NCBI GenBank assembly: GCA_013042995.1
Contig: JABDPB010000117.1
Location: 25,365 to 89,364, forward strand
Source of the DNA: Ignavibacteriaceae bacterium
Lineage (GTDB): Bacteria > Bacteroidota > Ignavibacteria > Ignavibacteriales > Ignavibacteriaceae
Length of the DNA: 64,000 nt
Direction: 5' to 3'
Shown here: in pieces, positions 41,488 through 51,709 of the stretch
Position numbering within the stretch: position 1 is the stretch's first letter
Layout: each line of letters starts with the position of its first letter
The notes under the pieces: generated by a model
Told to the model about the DNA's origin: nothing
What the model saw: only the letters and a program-made list of their open reading frames with translations
Databases searched by the model: none
Position numbers and translations under genes: made by a program

Positions 41488-42249
41488 ATGAACAAGAAAC
41501 CTGTTTTAATTGATTTTGACGGCGTTGTAAAAATTGGTGATTTGCCTGCTCCCAATGCAAAAGAGTTTTTTAATTATTTAAATGAAAATAAAATTCCCGC
41601 CTGCATACTAAGCAATTCCACACTACGTACAGGTGAACTGATAAAAGATTATTTTTCTTCGCATGGAATTAATCTGCAAATTCCTGCTTTAACTGCTTTT
41701 GATGCTGCGGTTTCTTTTGTTAAAAAGAATTACAAAAAAGTAAAAGTCTATTGCAGGGATTATTTAATTCATCATTTTGATGGAATGATCGATGAAGAAG
41801 ATTCCGAGGCTGTTGTAATCGGTGATATTGAAGACAAATGGAATTACGAAATAGTGAATAACATTTTCAATAAAGTCTATAATGGGGCAGATTTAATTGC
41901 AATGCATAAAAATAAATACTGGAACCCTCATGGCGAACTATTAATTGATGCAGGGGCTTTTATCGAAGGAATTGAATACAGTACAGATAAACAAGCAATT
42001 TTGATTGGCAAACCATCAAAAGTATATTTTGAAACCGCGCTTAACAAAATCGGAAGTTCATTAAAAGATGAGTTTTTTATGATTGGGGATGATGTAGAAA
42101 ACGATGTAATTGCTGCACAGAAAATTGGCGGAACAGGTGTGCTGATTTATACTGGTAAAACAGAATATCCGTTAAAAAATAAACTCGATAAAAAACCCGA
42201 CTTTGAAATACACTCATTAGCTGAAGCAATAAAAATGCTTTCAGCCTGA
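41488..42249 (+). CDS. HAD-superfamily (NagD-like) hydrolase
   Basis: PVLIDFDGVVKIGDLPAPNAKEFFNYLNENKIPACILSNST; MIGDDVENDVIAAQKIGGTGVLIYTGK. Confidence 0.88.
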   Translation: MNKKPVLIDFDGVVKIGDLPAPNAKEFFNYLNENKIPACILSNSTLRTGELIKDYFSSHGINLQIPALTAFDAAVSFVKKNYKKVKVYCRDYLIHHFDGMIDEEDSEAVVIGDIEDKWNYEIVNNIFNKVYNGADLIAMHKNKYWNPHGELLIDAGAFIEGIEYSTDKQAILIGKPSKVYFETALNKIGSSLKDEFFMIGDDVENDVIAAQKIGGTGVLIYTGKTEYPLKNKLDKKPDFEIHSLAEAIKMLSA

Positions 42250-42257
42250 AAGTGTAA

Positions 42258-43316
42258 TTACATTCTGCCGTTTCCGCTTATTGCATATTTAACAATTCTC
42301 TTTATAGCTTGTCCGTAGCTCATTCCTGCATGTTCAGCAGATCGCATAAAGCCAGCCCCTTCAGTTAAATCGGGATTCGGATTAACTTCCAGCACATATA
42401 GGTTTTTGTTTTTAGATAGCCTCATATCAACTCTTGCATATCCTCGGCACCCCATAATTCTAAATGCTTTAATTGCCGTGTTTATTGCTCTAACTTCTAT
42501 TTTTTTTGGAAGAGGTGCAGGACATTTTGGAATTGTTTTATGATATGATTCGTGGTGAGGATCCCATTTTGCCTGATAGCTTACAATATTATGGAGATGA
42601 TCGGGCATTTTTGTAAAATCAATTTCACTTATAGGCAACACTTTCAACCTGTTTGAACCCATTACTGCAACGTTCAATTCCCTTCCTTCAATAAATTCCT
42701 CTACAAGTACTGGCTGCTCAAAATAATGAAGCACATATTCAATTCTATCTTTTAACTCCTTGCTGTTATGTACAATTGACTCATTCTCAATACCTACACT
42801 TGCATCTTCAAGCGAGGGCTTAATCAGCAACGGATAATTTAAATTATGTCTGTACTGCGTAGCTTTTTTCTTAACCATAAAAAATGATGGGACTCTAACA
42901 CCATTTGTGGTAAGCATTCGTTTTGCTAAAATTTTATTTTGGCAGTTGGCTAAAGCCAAAGCAGGTGCTCCTGTGTAAGGAATTCCTAATAATTCATAAA
43001 TCCCTACAATATTCATCTCCAGACGTGAATCTTCTTTATAAATTTCTACAAAATTAAAAATCACATCAGGTTTGTGTTCCTTAAAATTGTCCAGCATTTT
43101 CTCTAGGCTGTCATGAATATTCAATGTATAAGCATTAAATCCAAGTGCATTCAGTCGTTCGGCAACATAGTCATATTCTTCCATAGGAGTTGTTTCATCA
43201 ACCTCAAAGTAGGTCTTAAACTCAGGGTTTTCAGGGTTTGGATCATTAGACTTGCGGTACATTTCGGGCTGTGATTCGTTGTAAACTACAGCAACTTTTA
43301 TTTTTCTTTTTCCCAT
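42258..43316 (-). CDS. D-Ala-D-Ala ligase-like ATP-grasp protein
   Basis: YPLLIKPSLEDASVGIE, PVLVEEFIEGRELNVAVMG, GYARVDMRLSKNKNLYVLEVNPNPDL. Confidence 0.87.
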   Translation of the reverse strand: MGKRKIKVAVVYNESQPEMYRKSNDPNPENPEFKTYFEVDETTPMEEYDYVAERLNALGFNAYTLNIHDSLEKMLDNFKEHKPDVIFNFVEIYKEDSRLEMNIVGIYELLGIPYTGAPALALANCQNKILAKRMLTTNGVRVPSFFMVKKKATQYRHNLNYPLLIKPSLEDASVGIENESIVHNSKELKDRIEYVLHYFEQPVLVEEFIEGRELNVAVMGSNRLKVLPISEIDFTKMPDHLHNIVSYQAKWDPHHESYHKTIPKCPAPLPKKIEVRAINTAIKAFRIMGCRGYARVDMRLSKNKNLYVLEVNPNPDLTEGAGFMRSAEHAGMSYGQAIKRIVKYAISGNGRM

Positions 43317-43408
43317 ATATCAAAGTTATATATTTTTTTAATCATTTAATTAAAAATGGATGACTTATTCGTTATCATTATTTACATTTGGTTTTAATAT
43401 TTTAAATC

Positions 43409-44245
43409 ATGAGTTTCTATCCACAACCAAATAAATGGCAGTGCGGACCATTCGCGTTAAAATATGCCCTGGTTATGCTTGGACTTTTTGCAAGTGAAAA
43501 ATCTATTGCAAAAAAAGCTGGCAGTTCCTGGTGGGCTGGTACAGATGAAATAGGACTTTCGAGAGCAGCAAAAAGTTATAACTGCCGAATGAAATATTTC
43601 AGACGTGAAATAGGATCGGATGCGATAAAAGTTCTTTCACAGCATCTTAAAAAAGGATATCCGTGTATTTTAAGTGTTGATAGCTGGGAACACTGGTTAA
43701 CAATTATTAACTGGCAGCAGGGAAAATTTATATTAATCGACAGTGGAAAGGACAAAGTAATTGGTGTATATTCTGCAAGACAGATCATTAGCAGATGGAA
43801 ATATATTGATCCAGACAACGATTTTAAAAGCTTCGATGGTTATGCACTCATTCCAAACTTTAAAATAAAAGCACGTGCAAGATTTACGCTAGCTAAAGCC
43901 AGGTACGTTATGCATAAAAGGAATAGCGATCTTGCAAAAAATTGGGATACATACTTCAACGACTTGATTGCAATCTGCAAACCAAGAACGGCTACATCAA
44001 TTCATACAATATCATTTGGAGAATTTTTAAGACGATACGAAAAAATACTGGTTGAAGAGGTTGCCTACTGGCACGGTATTCCAACCTTAACTGAACTAAG
44101 GAATATTGTAGATAAAATGAAATTTATAGCTGATGTGTACAATCTTGTTATCCACATTGATGAACACAAAAAAGCTTTGGTAGATATTACAAGTCTGCTT
44201 ATGATGTATGCCTGTGGAAAATATGGAATGGAGAAAATTTATTAA
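43409..44245 (+). CDS. C39-like (papain-fold) cysteine peptidase domain protein, no signal peptide
   Basis: QPNKWQCGPFALKYAL (QxxxCG), DSWEHWLTIINWQQGKFILIDSGKDK (His..Asp). Confidence 0.75.
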   Translation: MSFYPQPNKWQCGPFALKYALVMLGLFASEKSIAKKAGSSWWAGTDEIGLSRAAKSYNCRMKYFRREIGSDAIKVLSQHLKKGYPCILSVDSWEHWLTIINWQQGKFILIDSGKDKVIGVYSARQIISRWKYIDPDNDFKSFDGYALIPNFKIKARARFTLAKARYVMHKRNSDLAKNWDTYFNDLIAICKPRTATSIHTISFGEFLRRYEKILVEEVAYWHGIPTLTELRNIVDKMKFIADVYNLVIHIDEHKKALVDITSLLMMYACGKYGMEKIY

Positions 44246-44246
44246 A

Positions 44247-44813
44247 ATGGCCTTGTTAAAAAGATTCGAAAAACTGTTATTGCCTCAAACAACTGCACTT
44301 TTAATTATTGATGTGCAGGAAAGAATTTTACCTGTGATTCGTAATCATAAAAACGTTGTTCAAAATACTTTAAAGCTGATAAAGGGCTTTAAAGTAATGA
44401 GCCTCCCTATTTTCGTTACAGAGCAATATCCAAAAGGATTGGGACGCACCACAGCGGAACTAAAAACCGAACTAAGTGATGCAGAATATTTTGAAAAGAT
44501 GAGCTTTAGCTGCTTCGGGGCAACTGAACTTTTCAATAAATTTGAAAAGAAAAACCTTACGCAAATTGTTATTACCGGAGTTGAAACTCATGTGTGTGTT
44601 CAGCAGACGGTTTTAGATTTACTGGAAAATGGTCTTCAGGTGAATGTTGCTGCTGATGCTGTTTCTTCGAGAAGAGAAACTGATTACACAGTTGCATTAA
44701 ACAGAATGCAAGACCACGGTGCAGAAATAACAACTGTCGAATCAATTCTATTTGAACTACTTAATGTATGCGGGACAGATACTTTTAAAAAGGTTTCTAA
44801 AATTGTTAAGTGA
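44247..44813 (+). CDS. Isochorismatase-family hydrolase (start moved from 44208 to internal ATG)
   Basis: TTALLIIDVQERILPVIRN, VITGVETHVCVQQTVLDLLENG. Confidence 0.87.
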   Translation: MALLKRFEKLLLPQTTALLIIDVQERILPVIRNHKNVVQNTLKLIKGFKVMSLPIFVTEQYPKGLGRTTAELKTELSDAEYFEKMSFSCFGATELFNKFEKKNLTQIVITGVETHVCVQQTVLDLLENGLQVNVAADAVSSRRETDYTVALNRMQDHGAEITTVESILFELLNVCGTDTFKKVSKIVK

Positions 44814-45074
44814 AAACAATCATTTTATACCTGCTTATTTGATTATTTTCATATCAGTTTTAGCTCACACATACTGTAATAAAATGATTTTATTCCTATT
44901 TTGAAACAGCAAAAAAACATTGCGATTCCGTACGATTTTCATCTTTTCAGACGTAAAAATTACGATTGAAGAACCAATTATGAAATTCTACTGTCTGTAA
45001 TCAAAATAACTGATAATGGCACATTGGTTGAGTAAAAGGTTAGCCGATGATACTTAGCATTGTTAAAAATCTAA

Positions 45075-46298
45075 TTGAAAAATAAACTTTCAAATACAAA
45101 CCCGATTATAGCCGAAGCTCTTAAGAATTTTTTTGATGATGCGGATATAACCGATTTTATAAAACGAAACCAACCGCTTTTTGAAGAGGTAGATTCGGGG
45201 GAAAATCTTGACGTCGAGCTTGAATTAAAGAGTTCTTCTCAAACTCGCACGCTTATAGACATTTTAATAACTTTTGCCGAAACAAAATTTACCGAAGAAA
45301 GATTTCTTGAATTTTTAATTTACCTTGGGCAGCTGATCATCACAGCTGGAGAATACACTACGGCAGTTGATATCTTCGATAAAATAGTAACTATTACTAA
45401 AAACAATCCTGAATCAAAAAACATAACCGCAAATGCTCATCTTTCAATCGGCGAAATCTACAGCCGCCAAGCTCAGTGGAATTTAAGCTTCAGCAATCTG
45501 GATAATGCAAAAAAACAGTTTGAAGCTGAAAATGATTTAAAAGGGAATGTAAACTGCGAAAATCTTCTAGGAACTATTTACGGCGATCAAGGAAATCTTG
45601 AAAAAGCAAAAGAACATTTTGAAAATGCACTAATCTCACTCGAAAATTTTGAAGACCCATTTCTGCTTGGAAAAATTGAAATTAATCTTGGGATAATTTA
45701 TACCATCCAAGGAGATTTTAATGAGGCACTATCATACTTAAAACGTGCTCTGCTGAATTTTGAAAAGATAGGAGACTTAAAAAGAATAGCGGAAATAAGG
45801 CAAAATCTTGGGATGGTTTACTTAAAGAAAAAGGAATTTTCTGCTGCTTTAAATGAATTTGATTTGAGTATTGATGCTGCATATAGAGCAAATTACCTAC
45901 AAACTTTAGGTATAGCATACATAAGTAAAGCGAATGTATTTACACTTCTTAAAGACTATAAGCTGGCAGATGCTTTTGCAGCAAAAGCAATGGAAATTGC
46001 GTATAAGATAAACGATAAACTTTCAATAGCAGAAGTGTATAAAATTACTGGTGTTGTAAAACGAAATCTTGGTGAGCTGAAAACAGCAAATGATTACCTT
46101 CTTACAAGTTTACGGCTTAACAAAGATTTAAACAATCAATTAAACATTGCCGAAACGAAAGTTGAGCTTGGACACTTAATGCAGTTGATGAACGAAGAGG
46201 ATAAAAGCAAGCAGTATTTTATTGATGCTTTAGATTATTACAGGATAATAAATTCACCAGTTGATATTAAAGAGCTGGAAGAATTAATTAAAAATTGA
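45075..46298 (+). CDS. Tetratricopeptide repeat protein (TTG start)
   Basis: Tandem TPRs (NLLGTIYGDQGNLEKAKEHFENALISLE; NLGIIYTIQGDFNEALSYLKRALLNFEKIGD; NLGMVYLKKKEFSAALNEFDLS). Confidence 0.88.
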   Translation: MKNKLSNTNPIIAEALKNFFDDADITDFIKRNQPLFEEVDSGENLDVELELKSSSQTRTLIDILITFAETKFTEERFLEFLIYLGQLIITAGEYTTAVDIFDKIVTITKNNPESKNITANAHLSIGEIYSRQAQWNLSFSNLDNAKKQFEAENDLKGNVNCENLLGTIYGDQGNLEKAKEHFENALISLENFEDPFLLGKIEINLGIIYTIQGDFNEALSYLKRALLNFEKIGDLKRIAEIRQNLGMVYLKKKEFSAALNEFDLSIDAAYRANYLQTLGIAYISKANVFTLLKDYKLADAFAAKAMEIAYKINDKLSIAEVYKITGVVKRNLGELKTANDYLLTSLRLNKDLNNQLNIAETKVELGHLMQLMNEEDKSKQYFIDALDYYRIINSPVDIKELEELIKN

Positions 46299-46306
46299 TT
46301 TCCCCT

Positions 46307-47299
46307 TTAAGAAACATCTTCCTTCTTTAAAACCCCTTCATTAATTAACTCTCTAATAATTAACTCGGTCATTTCACTTTTAAAGGCAAACTCGTGTCGT
46401 ATATCAAGCACGTAAGCTTTTAATCGCATCTTTAGAAACGATCGTCGTTCTTTTACTTCATTAAAAAATAAAACGCTGATGGGCTTATTTAAATAAACGT
46501 ATTTCGAAACCCGAGCAACCTCTAGGGCAATATCTCTTACTTTAATTGTATCTACATCAATTGGAAGAAAAACTTCTGAAACTACCTGACAGTTTGGTTC
46601 GCCGGAATTTGAATTGGATACTGATTGATTCATTATTTCTGAGTTGGGAATGCTAACTATAGAATCATCCGCAGTAACAATACGGGTTGAACGCAATCCT
46701 ATAGTTAAAACCTCCCCGTAATTTTCACCAATCTCTATCTTATCCCCCACTTGGAATGGGCGGTCGAAGAGAATCATTATCCCTCCAAATACATTTTTAA
46801 TTAAATCCTGAGCAGCTAAACCTATTGCAATTCCAAGTGATGCTGAAACAGCAATTATAGTTTCAAAAGGTGGTTTTATAATAATTGCGATCACAGTATA
46901 TGCAATAAGAGCCCATCCTAAAAGTCTGACTATTGGAATTGTTCCCTTTAAAGAAATCCTATATCGTGTGCTTCTTTCTGCAATGTATTGAAGGATTTTT
47001 GTGATGATTTTAAGCAGGTAAAAGCCAACTAAAATAATAATTAGCGAGCCAAGAATTTTTTCAAACTTAAAAAGATCTTTAAGGTTATCAATTCCAACTT
47101 TTTCGGTAATGCTTGTTTGAGTTGTATCTTTAACAGTTTCTTTTTTAGTTGAAGTATCTTTTACTGATTCAGTTTGTTCAACAACAACTTGACTACTATC
47201 CAGCTGAACGGAAAGAGTATCGGTTTGGCTTACGTTTGTTAATACCAATAAGAAAAGTATTGTAAAAAATATTTTGGTTAAACTTTGCATAAAAAACAC
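46307..47299 (-). CDS. MscS-family mechanosensitive ion channel
   Basis: SLGIAIGLAAQDLIKNVFGGIMILFDRPFQVGDKIEIGENYGEVLTIGLRSTRI. Confidence 0.92.
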   Translation of the reverse strand: MFFMQSLTKIFFTILFLLVLTNVSQTDTLSVQLDSSQVVVEQTESVKDTSTKKETVKDTTQTSITEKVGIDNLKDLFKFEKILGSLIIILVGFYLLKIITKILQYIAERSTRYRISLKGTIPIVRLLGWALIAYTVIAIIIKPPFETIIAVSASLGIAIGLAAQDLIKNVFGGIMILFDRPFQVGDKIEIGENYGEVLTIGLRSTRIVTADDSIVSIPNSEIMNQSVSNSNSGEPNCQVVSEVFLPIDVDTIKVRDIALEVARVSKYVYLNKPISVLFFNEVKERRSFLKMRLKAYVLDIRHEFAFKSEMTELIIRELINEGVLKKEDVS

Positions 47300-50200
47300 T
47301 AAAGTAAATTCTTAGATTTTAATAACGTCACACTCTGCCGGTACAGCAAAGGGTTAATAAAAAACACATCGTTAATTTTTACCAGGACACCATCATTAAA
47401 TAAAATTTGTGTTAGTTGATTTGATTCGTGTAAAGAATAATTCAAAGTTTTTGACAGATCATTCATCCGAAGCCCATCGTGCAAAACAAGTGCCTGCAAA
47501 ATAAATATTTTTTCCATCGAAAGAGATTTGAGAATTGAATCAGAAATTTCAAAATCGGCATTAATAAATACTTTCCTTTCATCAATTCTGGTTATTGATG
47601 TAATCCAGAATAAAAGCGCAAGGCTTATGTTGCTCTGTGCAAATTTATGAAGGGAATTAAAAAACTCTTTTTCCAACAAGCTTTGCTGCTGCTCATAAGA
47701 GAGTTTTTCAAAATCTTTTCTCTTTTGCTCATCGGTGCTCAGTTCATATTCCAAACTATAGCCGCTTATAGAGTTCCGTCTTTTAACAAATTCTATTATC
47801 TGGCTTCTATTTAAATCTTTTAACAATATGTGATAACCAAAAATATCATTTAACCTGAGTACCTTATTTAAAAATTCATTAGCATAAAGTGTGGAAGAAG
47901 TTAACCAAAAGATATTTCTACTTGTTTTTGATATTACTTCACCGAGAATCTTTATGCACACAAATCCTTTTACAATTCTTAAATAAAGATGCTGGAAATT
48001 TTCAACGACAATTACCTGCCTGTTTTCTTTTTTGTTAAGAAATTCTACTAACTCATCAAAATTTAAAAACATTTCTGTTTCTAAAACTTCGCTGAAAGTT
48101 TTCAACAGCAATTGCTTATCATAAATAGTCGGTTTAATGCTTAACCTGCGCACAGTGTTTTTACTTTCATTTTTTTTCTGAAAAATATTAATAAATGAAG
48201 TTATACCTCCACCCTTTTCAGCAGAAACAATCACCGAAGCATAATTGCCATCCATCCAGTTATTGTATGCCATTTCAAGTTGCGATTCTTCAATTTCGCG
48301 TGAAATATAAAGTCGGTCATTTTCAAGAGGTAAATTTTGAAAAAGTCTGCGATAAATGTACGGTAGTTTTTGAACGGAGCTGTTTACGTTTGCCAAAAAA
48401 TCAGACACTTTACTTGTTATTGTCTCTTTATTTTCAGTTAAACCGAACTGTTTTCTTTTATCACTATAAAATCTTGATCCTTTTTTATAATAAGATTTTG
48501 TTCTCTCATATAAAACCGGTACAAAAGTTTTTATTGATGTAAAGAATTTGTCCCTTGCGGTTTTTGCTTTAACACTGGCTTTGGCTTTTGCAAGTTGAAT
48601 TTTTATTTCGAGAATTTTTGAGCTCTGTGAAAAACTGTACATCTCTTCACTGTAAACCGCAATCGAGTTTCGTAGATCATTAATTACTGCTTCACAGGCT
48701 TTTTCGTAAGCATCTTTTATATTTTCTTTTCGCTCAGTACTAATTTTTATTGCATCAACTGCGATTTCCTTGATCTCTGATTCTTTTAAATTTTCAGTTA
48801 GCGCAGCTGCAATTGCAGATTCAAGTCCAAAATCTGCCATGTTTCCCAGATTAATTAGTTCAGATTGAATTCTCCGTAATTCGGATACATTTTTTTCTTT
48901 TATTTTTTCTAAAGAAGATAAAAAGTTTGGTAGCGCATAAAATGAAACAAATTCTCGTGGATCAATTTCATCTACTTCAGATGTTTTAATTCTTTCCTTG
49001 TAGCTGGTAGTTTTAACAAATGCACATACTTCTTTTATCTTATCAACTTGGCTTTTTATTTCTAACGATACGTCATCAATCAACGAAGGAAATTTTATAT
49101 CCGAAATGGAATTAATAAGGGTTGGTAAAGTGGATGAAAGAAGAATCTTTTGCAGTGTCTCTTTTGAAAAAGAGATTAAACGTTCCAAATTTTGTAAATC
49201 TGTAACACGTTCATTCAGCTTTTCTGTAATAAACTTCAGAGCACCAAAAATTTCATTAAACTGTGGGAAAATTTGAACTTTGTTTTTAACTGAAAGAGAT
49301 TTTTCAAATTTGAAGAATGTTTCGATTGCGGAATAGCGTGCTATATTCAAATCAAAATTTAGTTCCCAATCTTCGCCAAGCGCATAAAAAGTATTGTCCC
49401 ACTCGAAAAGAATTTTATTAAAATCATTTTTAATTGAAGCAAAATTATTATTGAGCTTTTTATCTTTAAATTTCGATTTACGCAATTCAATTGTGCCTAC
49501 TCGATCGCAGGCAGAATTGAAATCCTCTACACATTGGTTAATAGAAGATTCTATTTTCTCTTTTAATTCTTTTTTTAGATTCCCTAGCCTGGAAGCTATC
49601 TTTTCTGGGTTTTCAAACGATGTGTGAACTGATTCGAAAGTACCGCTTCTTATAAAATTGGAAATGAAATCCAAATCATACTGCTCATCGTAATTCCAAA
49701 AATCAATAGAATTCTTGCTGAGTTCTCTGCTTACCTCTTCATAAACAGTAACAAGATTTTTCAAGAGTTTATTACGCAGGAAATATGATCCTGTGTTCCT
49801 CAGTGGTATTTTTTGATCCCAACGCTTTAATTCGAATGGTTTAATTTTAATTTTGAACAAAATGAAGTTTAAAGCTTTAAGCGTCAGCTGATGCAAATTG
49901 AAGAAAATATTTTTTATTCTTTTTACAGTACTAACAAGTTTTTTATCATTAGCCAGAGGTTTAAATCTCTCTTCCGCCTGTTCGACTTTCAGCTCAGGTT
50001 CAAGCTGCAAAGTAATTTCATCTAATTGCTCAACTATATCCGGGAATTTATTATCGAAATTTAAATCATCATTTTTTTTATAATGTTCATCAATCAAATT
50101 ATTGATACTGCTGCAAATGCTTTTCGATTCTTCTAGATTTACGATCATAATGCTTTCATCGTAATCCGGAAAGGCCTCGCGAAGATCTGCAATTGAGTTA

Positions 50201-50304
50201 AAAAAATTCAAGTACCTGTCTACCTCTGCATATAAAAGCTCTCCGTACTTGGCGTTTACAGCAGAACGAATTTCACTAACTATATCTTCTGATAAATATT
50301 TCAT
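47299..50304 (-). CDS. Uncharacterised 1001-aa coiled-coil-rich protein with C-terminal degenerate P-loop ATPase-like and winged-helix-like domains
   Basis: VSAEKGGGITSFINIF (degenerate Walker A), RQVIVVENFQHLYLR (Walker B-like), NIFWLTSSTLY (sensor 1-like), C-term LVLHDGLRMNDLSKTLNYSLHESNQLTQILFNDGVLVKI (wHTH-like); long helical N-terminus. Confidence 0.7.
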   Translation of the reverse strand: MKYLSEDIVSEIRSAVNAKYGELLYAEVDRYLNFFNSIADLREAFPDYDESIMIVNLEESKSICSSINNLIDEHYKKNDDLNFDNKFPDIVEQLDEITLQLEPELKVEQAEERFKPLANDKKLVSTVKRIKNIFFNLHQLTLKALNFILFKIKIKPFELKRWDQKIPLRNTGSYFLRNKLLKNLVTVYEEVSRELSKNSIDFWNYDEQYDLDFISNFIRSGTFESVHTSFENPEKIASRLGNLKKELKEKIESSINQCVEDFNSACDRVGTIELRKSKFKDKKLNNNFASIKNDFNKILFEWDNTFYALGEDWELNFDLNIARYSAIETFFKFEKSLSVKNKVQIFPQFNEIFGALKFITEKLNERVTDLQNLERLISFSKETLQKILLSSTLPTLINSISDIKFPSLIDDVSLEIKSQVDKIKEVCAFVKTTSYKERIKTSEVDEIDPREFVSFYALPNFLSSLEKIKEKNVSELRRIQSELINLGNMADFGLESAIAAALTENLKESEIKEIAVDAIKISTERKENIKDAYEKACEAVINDLRNSIAVYSEEMYSFSQSSKILEIKIQLAKAKASVKAKTARDKFFTSIKTFVPVLYERTKSYYKKGSRFYSDKRKQFGLTENKETITSKVSDFLANVNSSVQKLPYIYRRLFQNLPLENDRLYISREIEESQLEMAYNNWMDGNYASVIVSAEKGGGITSFINIFQKKNESKNTVRRLSIKPTIYDKQLLLKTFSEVLETEMFLNFDELVEFLNKKENRQVIVVENFQHLYLRIVKGFVCIKILGEVISKTSRNIFWLTSSTLYANEFLNKVLRLNDIFGYHILLKDLNRSQIIEFVKRRNSISGYSLEYELSTDEQKRKDFEKLSYEQQQSLLEKEFFNSLHKFAQSNISLALLFWITSITRIDERKVFINADFEISDSILKSLSMEKIFILQALVLHDGLRMNDLSKTLNYSLHESNQLTQILFNDGVLVKINDVFFINPLLYRQSVTLLKSKNLL

Positions 50305-50340
50305 TTATGAAAAATGTCTGAGATTAATCAAATATTCAAT

Positions 50341-50372
50341 AAAAAAACCTGCCCCGAAAAAGAGCAGGCTTA
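50341..50372 (-). terminator. Rho-independent terminator after the Yip1-like gene
   Basis: Minus strand AAGCCTGCTC-ttttt-CGGGGCAGGTTTTTTT. Confidence 0.75.
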
Positions 50373-50390
50373 ACGGAAAGTAAATAATAA

Positions 50391-50984
50391 TCAATAATTA
50401 GGCATTGCAGAAAATAAACTAAGTCCAAATACTGCAAGGAATATAGCGGTAAGTATTGCAGCAATGACAAAGTAAACAACAAGTAGAATAATTATCGATA
50501 CAATAAGATATCCAACTTTTTTGTCCTCAGGAGTTTTCATCATAGGAGCAAGACCTTTGTACATTAGGAATAAACCATACAACCCTATTAATCCGCCTAA
50601 CCAACCTATTGTGGGAAAGATGTTTAAAATTCCTGCTATCCAGACAGGAGTCATAGAATAAGCAACAAGCTGAACAGCTCTTCCCATATTTTTCTGCGAG
50701 CCAAAACTACCTGCAAGAGCATCAATTACAAATGCTGCAATTAACACTGAAAGAAAAGCATTAATGAGCTGTACAAGCCCCATTGCAATTCCATAAGTAA
50801 AAGATGTAAATCCAAAAGTGCCGACTACTCCCCAGCCAATGATAATTGCAATGGCAGGAATTAAAGCAAGCGGTAAAACGTAACCGAGTAGTATTTGCTG
50901 AATGTTCGGTTCTTCGTTTGCAACTACAGCCCACTCATCATCTGGTTTAATGATAATGTTTTTCGCTCTATCAACAAGATTCAT
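50391..50984 (-). CDS. Yip1-domain membrane protein
   Basis: MNLVDRAKNIIIKPDDEWAVVANEEPNIQQILLGYVLPLALIPAIAIIIG, five TM segments. Confidence 0.8.
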   Translation of the reverse strand: MNLVDRAKNIIIKPDDEWAVVANEEPNIQQILLGYVLPLALIPAIAIIIGWGVVGTFGFTSFTYGIAMGLVQLINAFLSVLIAAFVIDALAGSFGSQKNMGRAVQLVAYSMTPVWIAGILNIFPTIGWLGGLIGLYGLFLMYKGLAPMMKTPEDKKVGYLIVSIIILLVVYFVIAAILTAIFLAVFGLSLFSAMPNY

Positions 50985-51028
50985 GAGTACTCCTCTTTAT
51001 ATTTATGATTTGGAGTTATTTAAAAAAT

Positions 51029-51709
51029 TTACTCTGCTACCAGGCCGGCATCTTTAATATCTTCAAGATCACCAACAGGAACTTCATCTAAACCTTCTTT
51101 TATCAAATCCATTGGAACGTCCCATCCTTTTACTGAAACCATATATCTTTTAGCAACAAACAATTCAATTTTACCATCCTGAGATTCATTATCGTATTCT
51201 TCAAAACCTTTATGCCCCTTATATTCCATTGTTCGTTCGTAACCAGTATCGGTCTCTTTATCCACCTCTGCCATAGTCCATCCCCATGCAGCCAATCCAG
51301 CCCAGCCCTTCATGCTGCCCATATCTTTAATTTCAATTTCAACTCTTTGCCCCGTGTCTTCTAAAGTATACTTGCCTCGCGTTTCAGAAATTGTAAAACC
51401 CATACCACTATTTTTTTCACCAGTAGCACTTGTTCTGGGTAAAGGACCAACCTGCTCGGGTAACATATCTTTGAGCAGTCTAAAATCTACAACTTCATAT
51501 TCTTTTCCTTCTTCCATTTCTTTGTTGAGGTCTTCCATTTTCTCAACAAAATCATCAATACCTTTTATGCCCGTTTTCTTAGTTTCTTTTTCTTCGGTTT
51601 TGGGTTTGTCACTTGATTCGTCTTTTGGATCATCTCCAGCGGGTTTGTCGCAGCTCCACACTAAAATTAACGCTGCAAAAAACAAGTACATAATTACTGA
51701 TTTCCTCAT
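51029..51709 (-). CDS. Putative lipoprotein of unknown function
   Basis: Lipobox LVWSCD followed by charged linker; YEVVDFRLLKDMLPEQVGPLPRTSATGEKN. Confidence 0.65.
   Translation of the reverse strand: MRKSVIMYLFFAALILVWSCDKPAGDDPKDESSDKPKTEEKETKKTGIKGIDDFVEKMEDLNKEMEEGKEYEVVDFRLLKDMLPEQVGPLPRTSATGEKNSGMGFTISETRGKYTLEDTGQRVEIEIKDMGSMKGWAGLAAWGWTMAEVDKETDTGYERTMEYKGHKGFEEYDNESQDGKIELFVAKRYMVSVKGWDVPMDLIKEGLDEVPVGDLEDIKDAGLVAE

Noticed and set aside
45017-45031. TGGCAC-N5-TTGA resembling a sigma-54 promoter upstream of the TPR gene
   Set aside because: The invariant GC of the -12 element is missing (GA instead); likely chance in AT-rich DNA.
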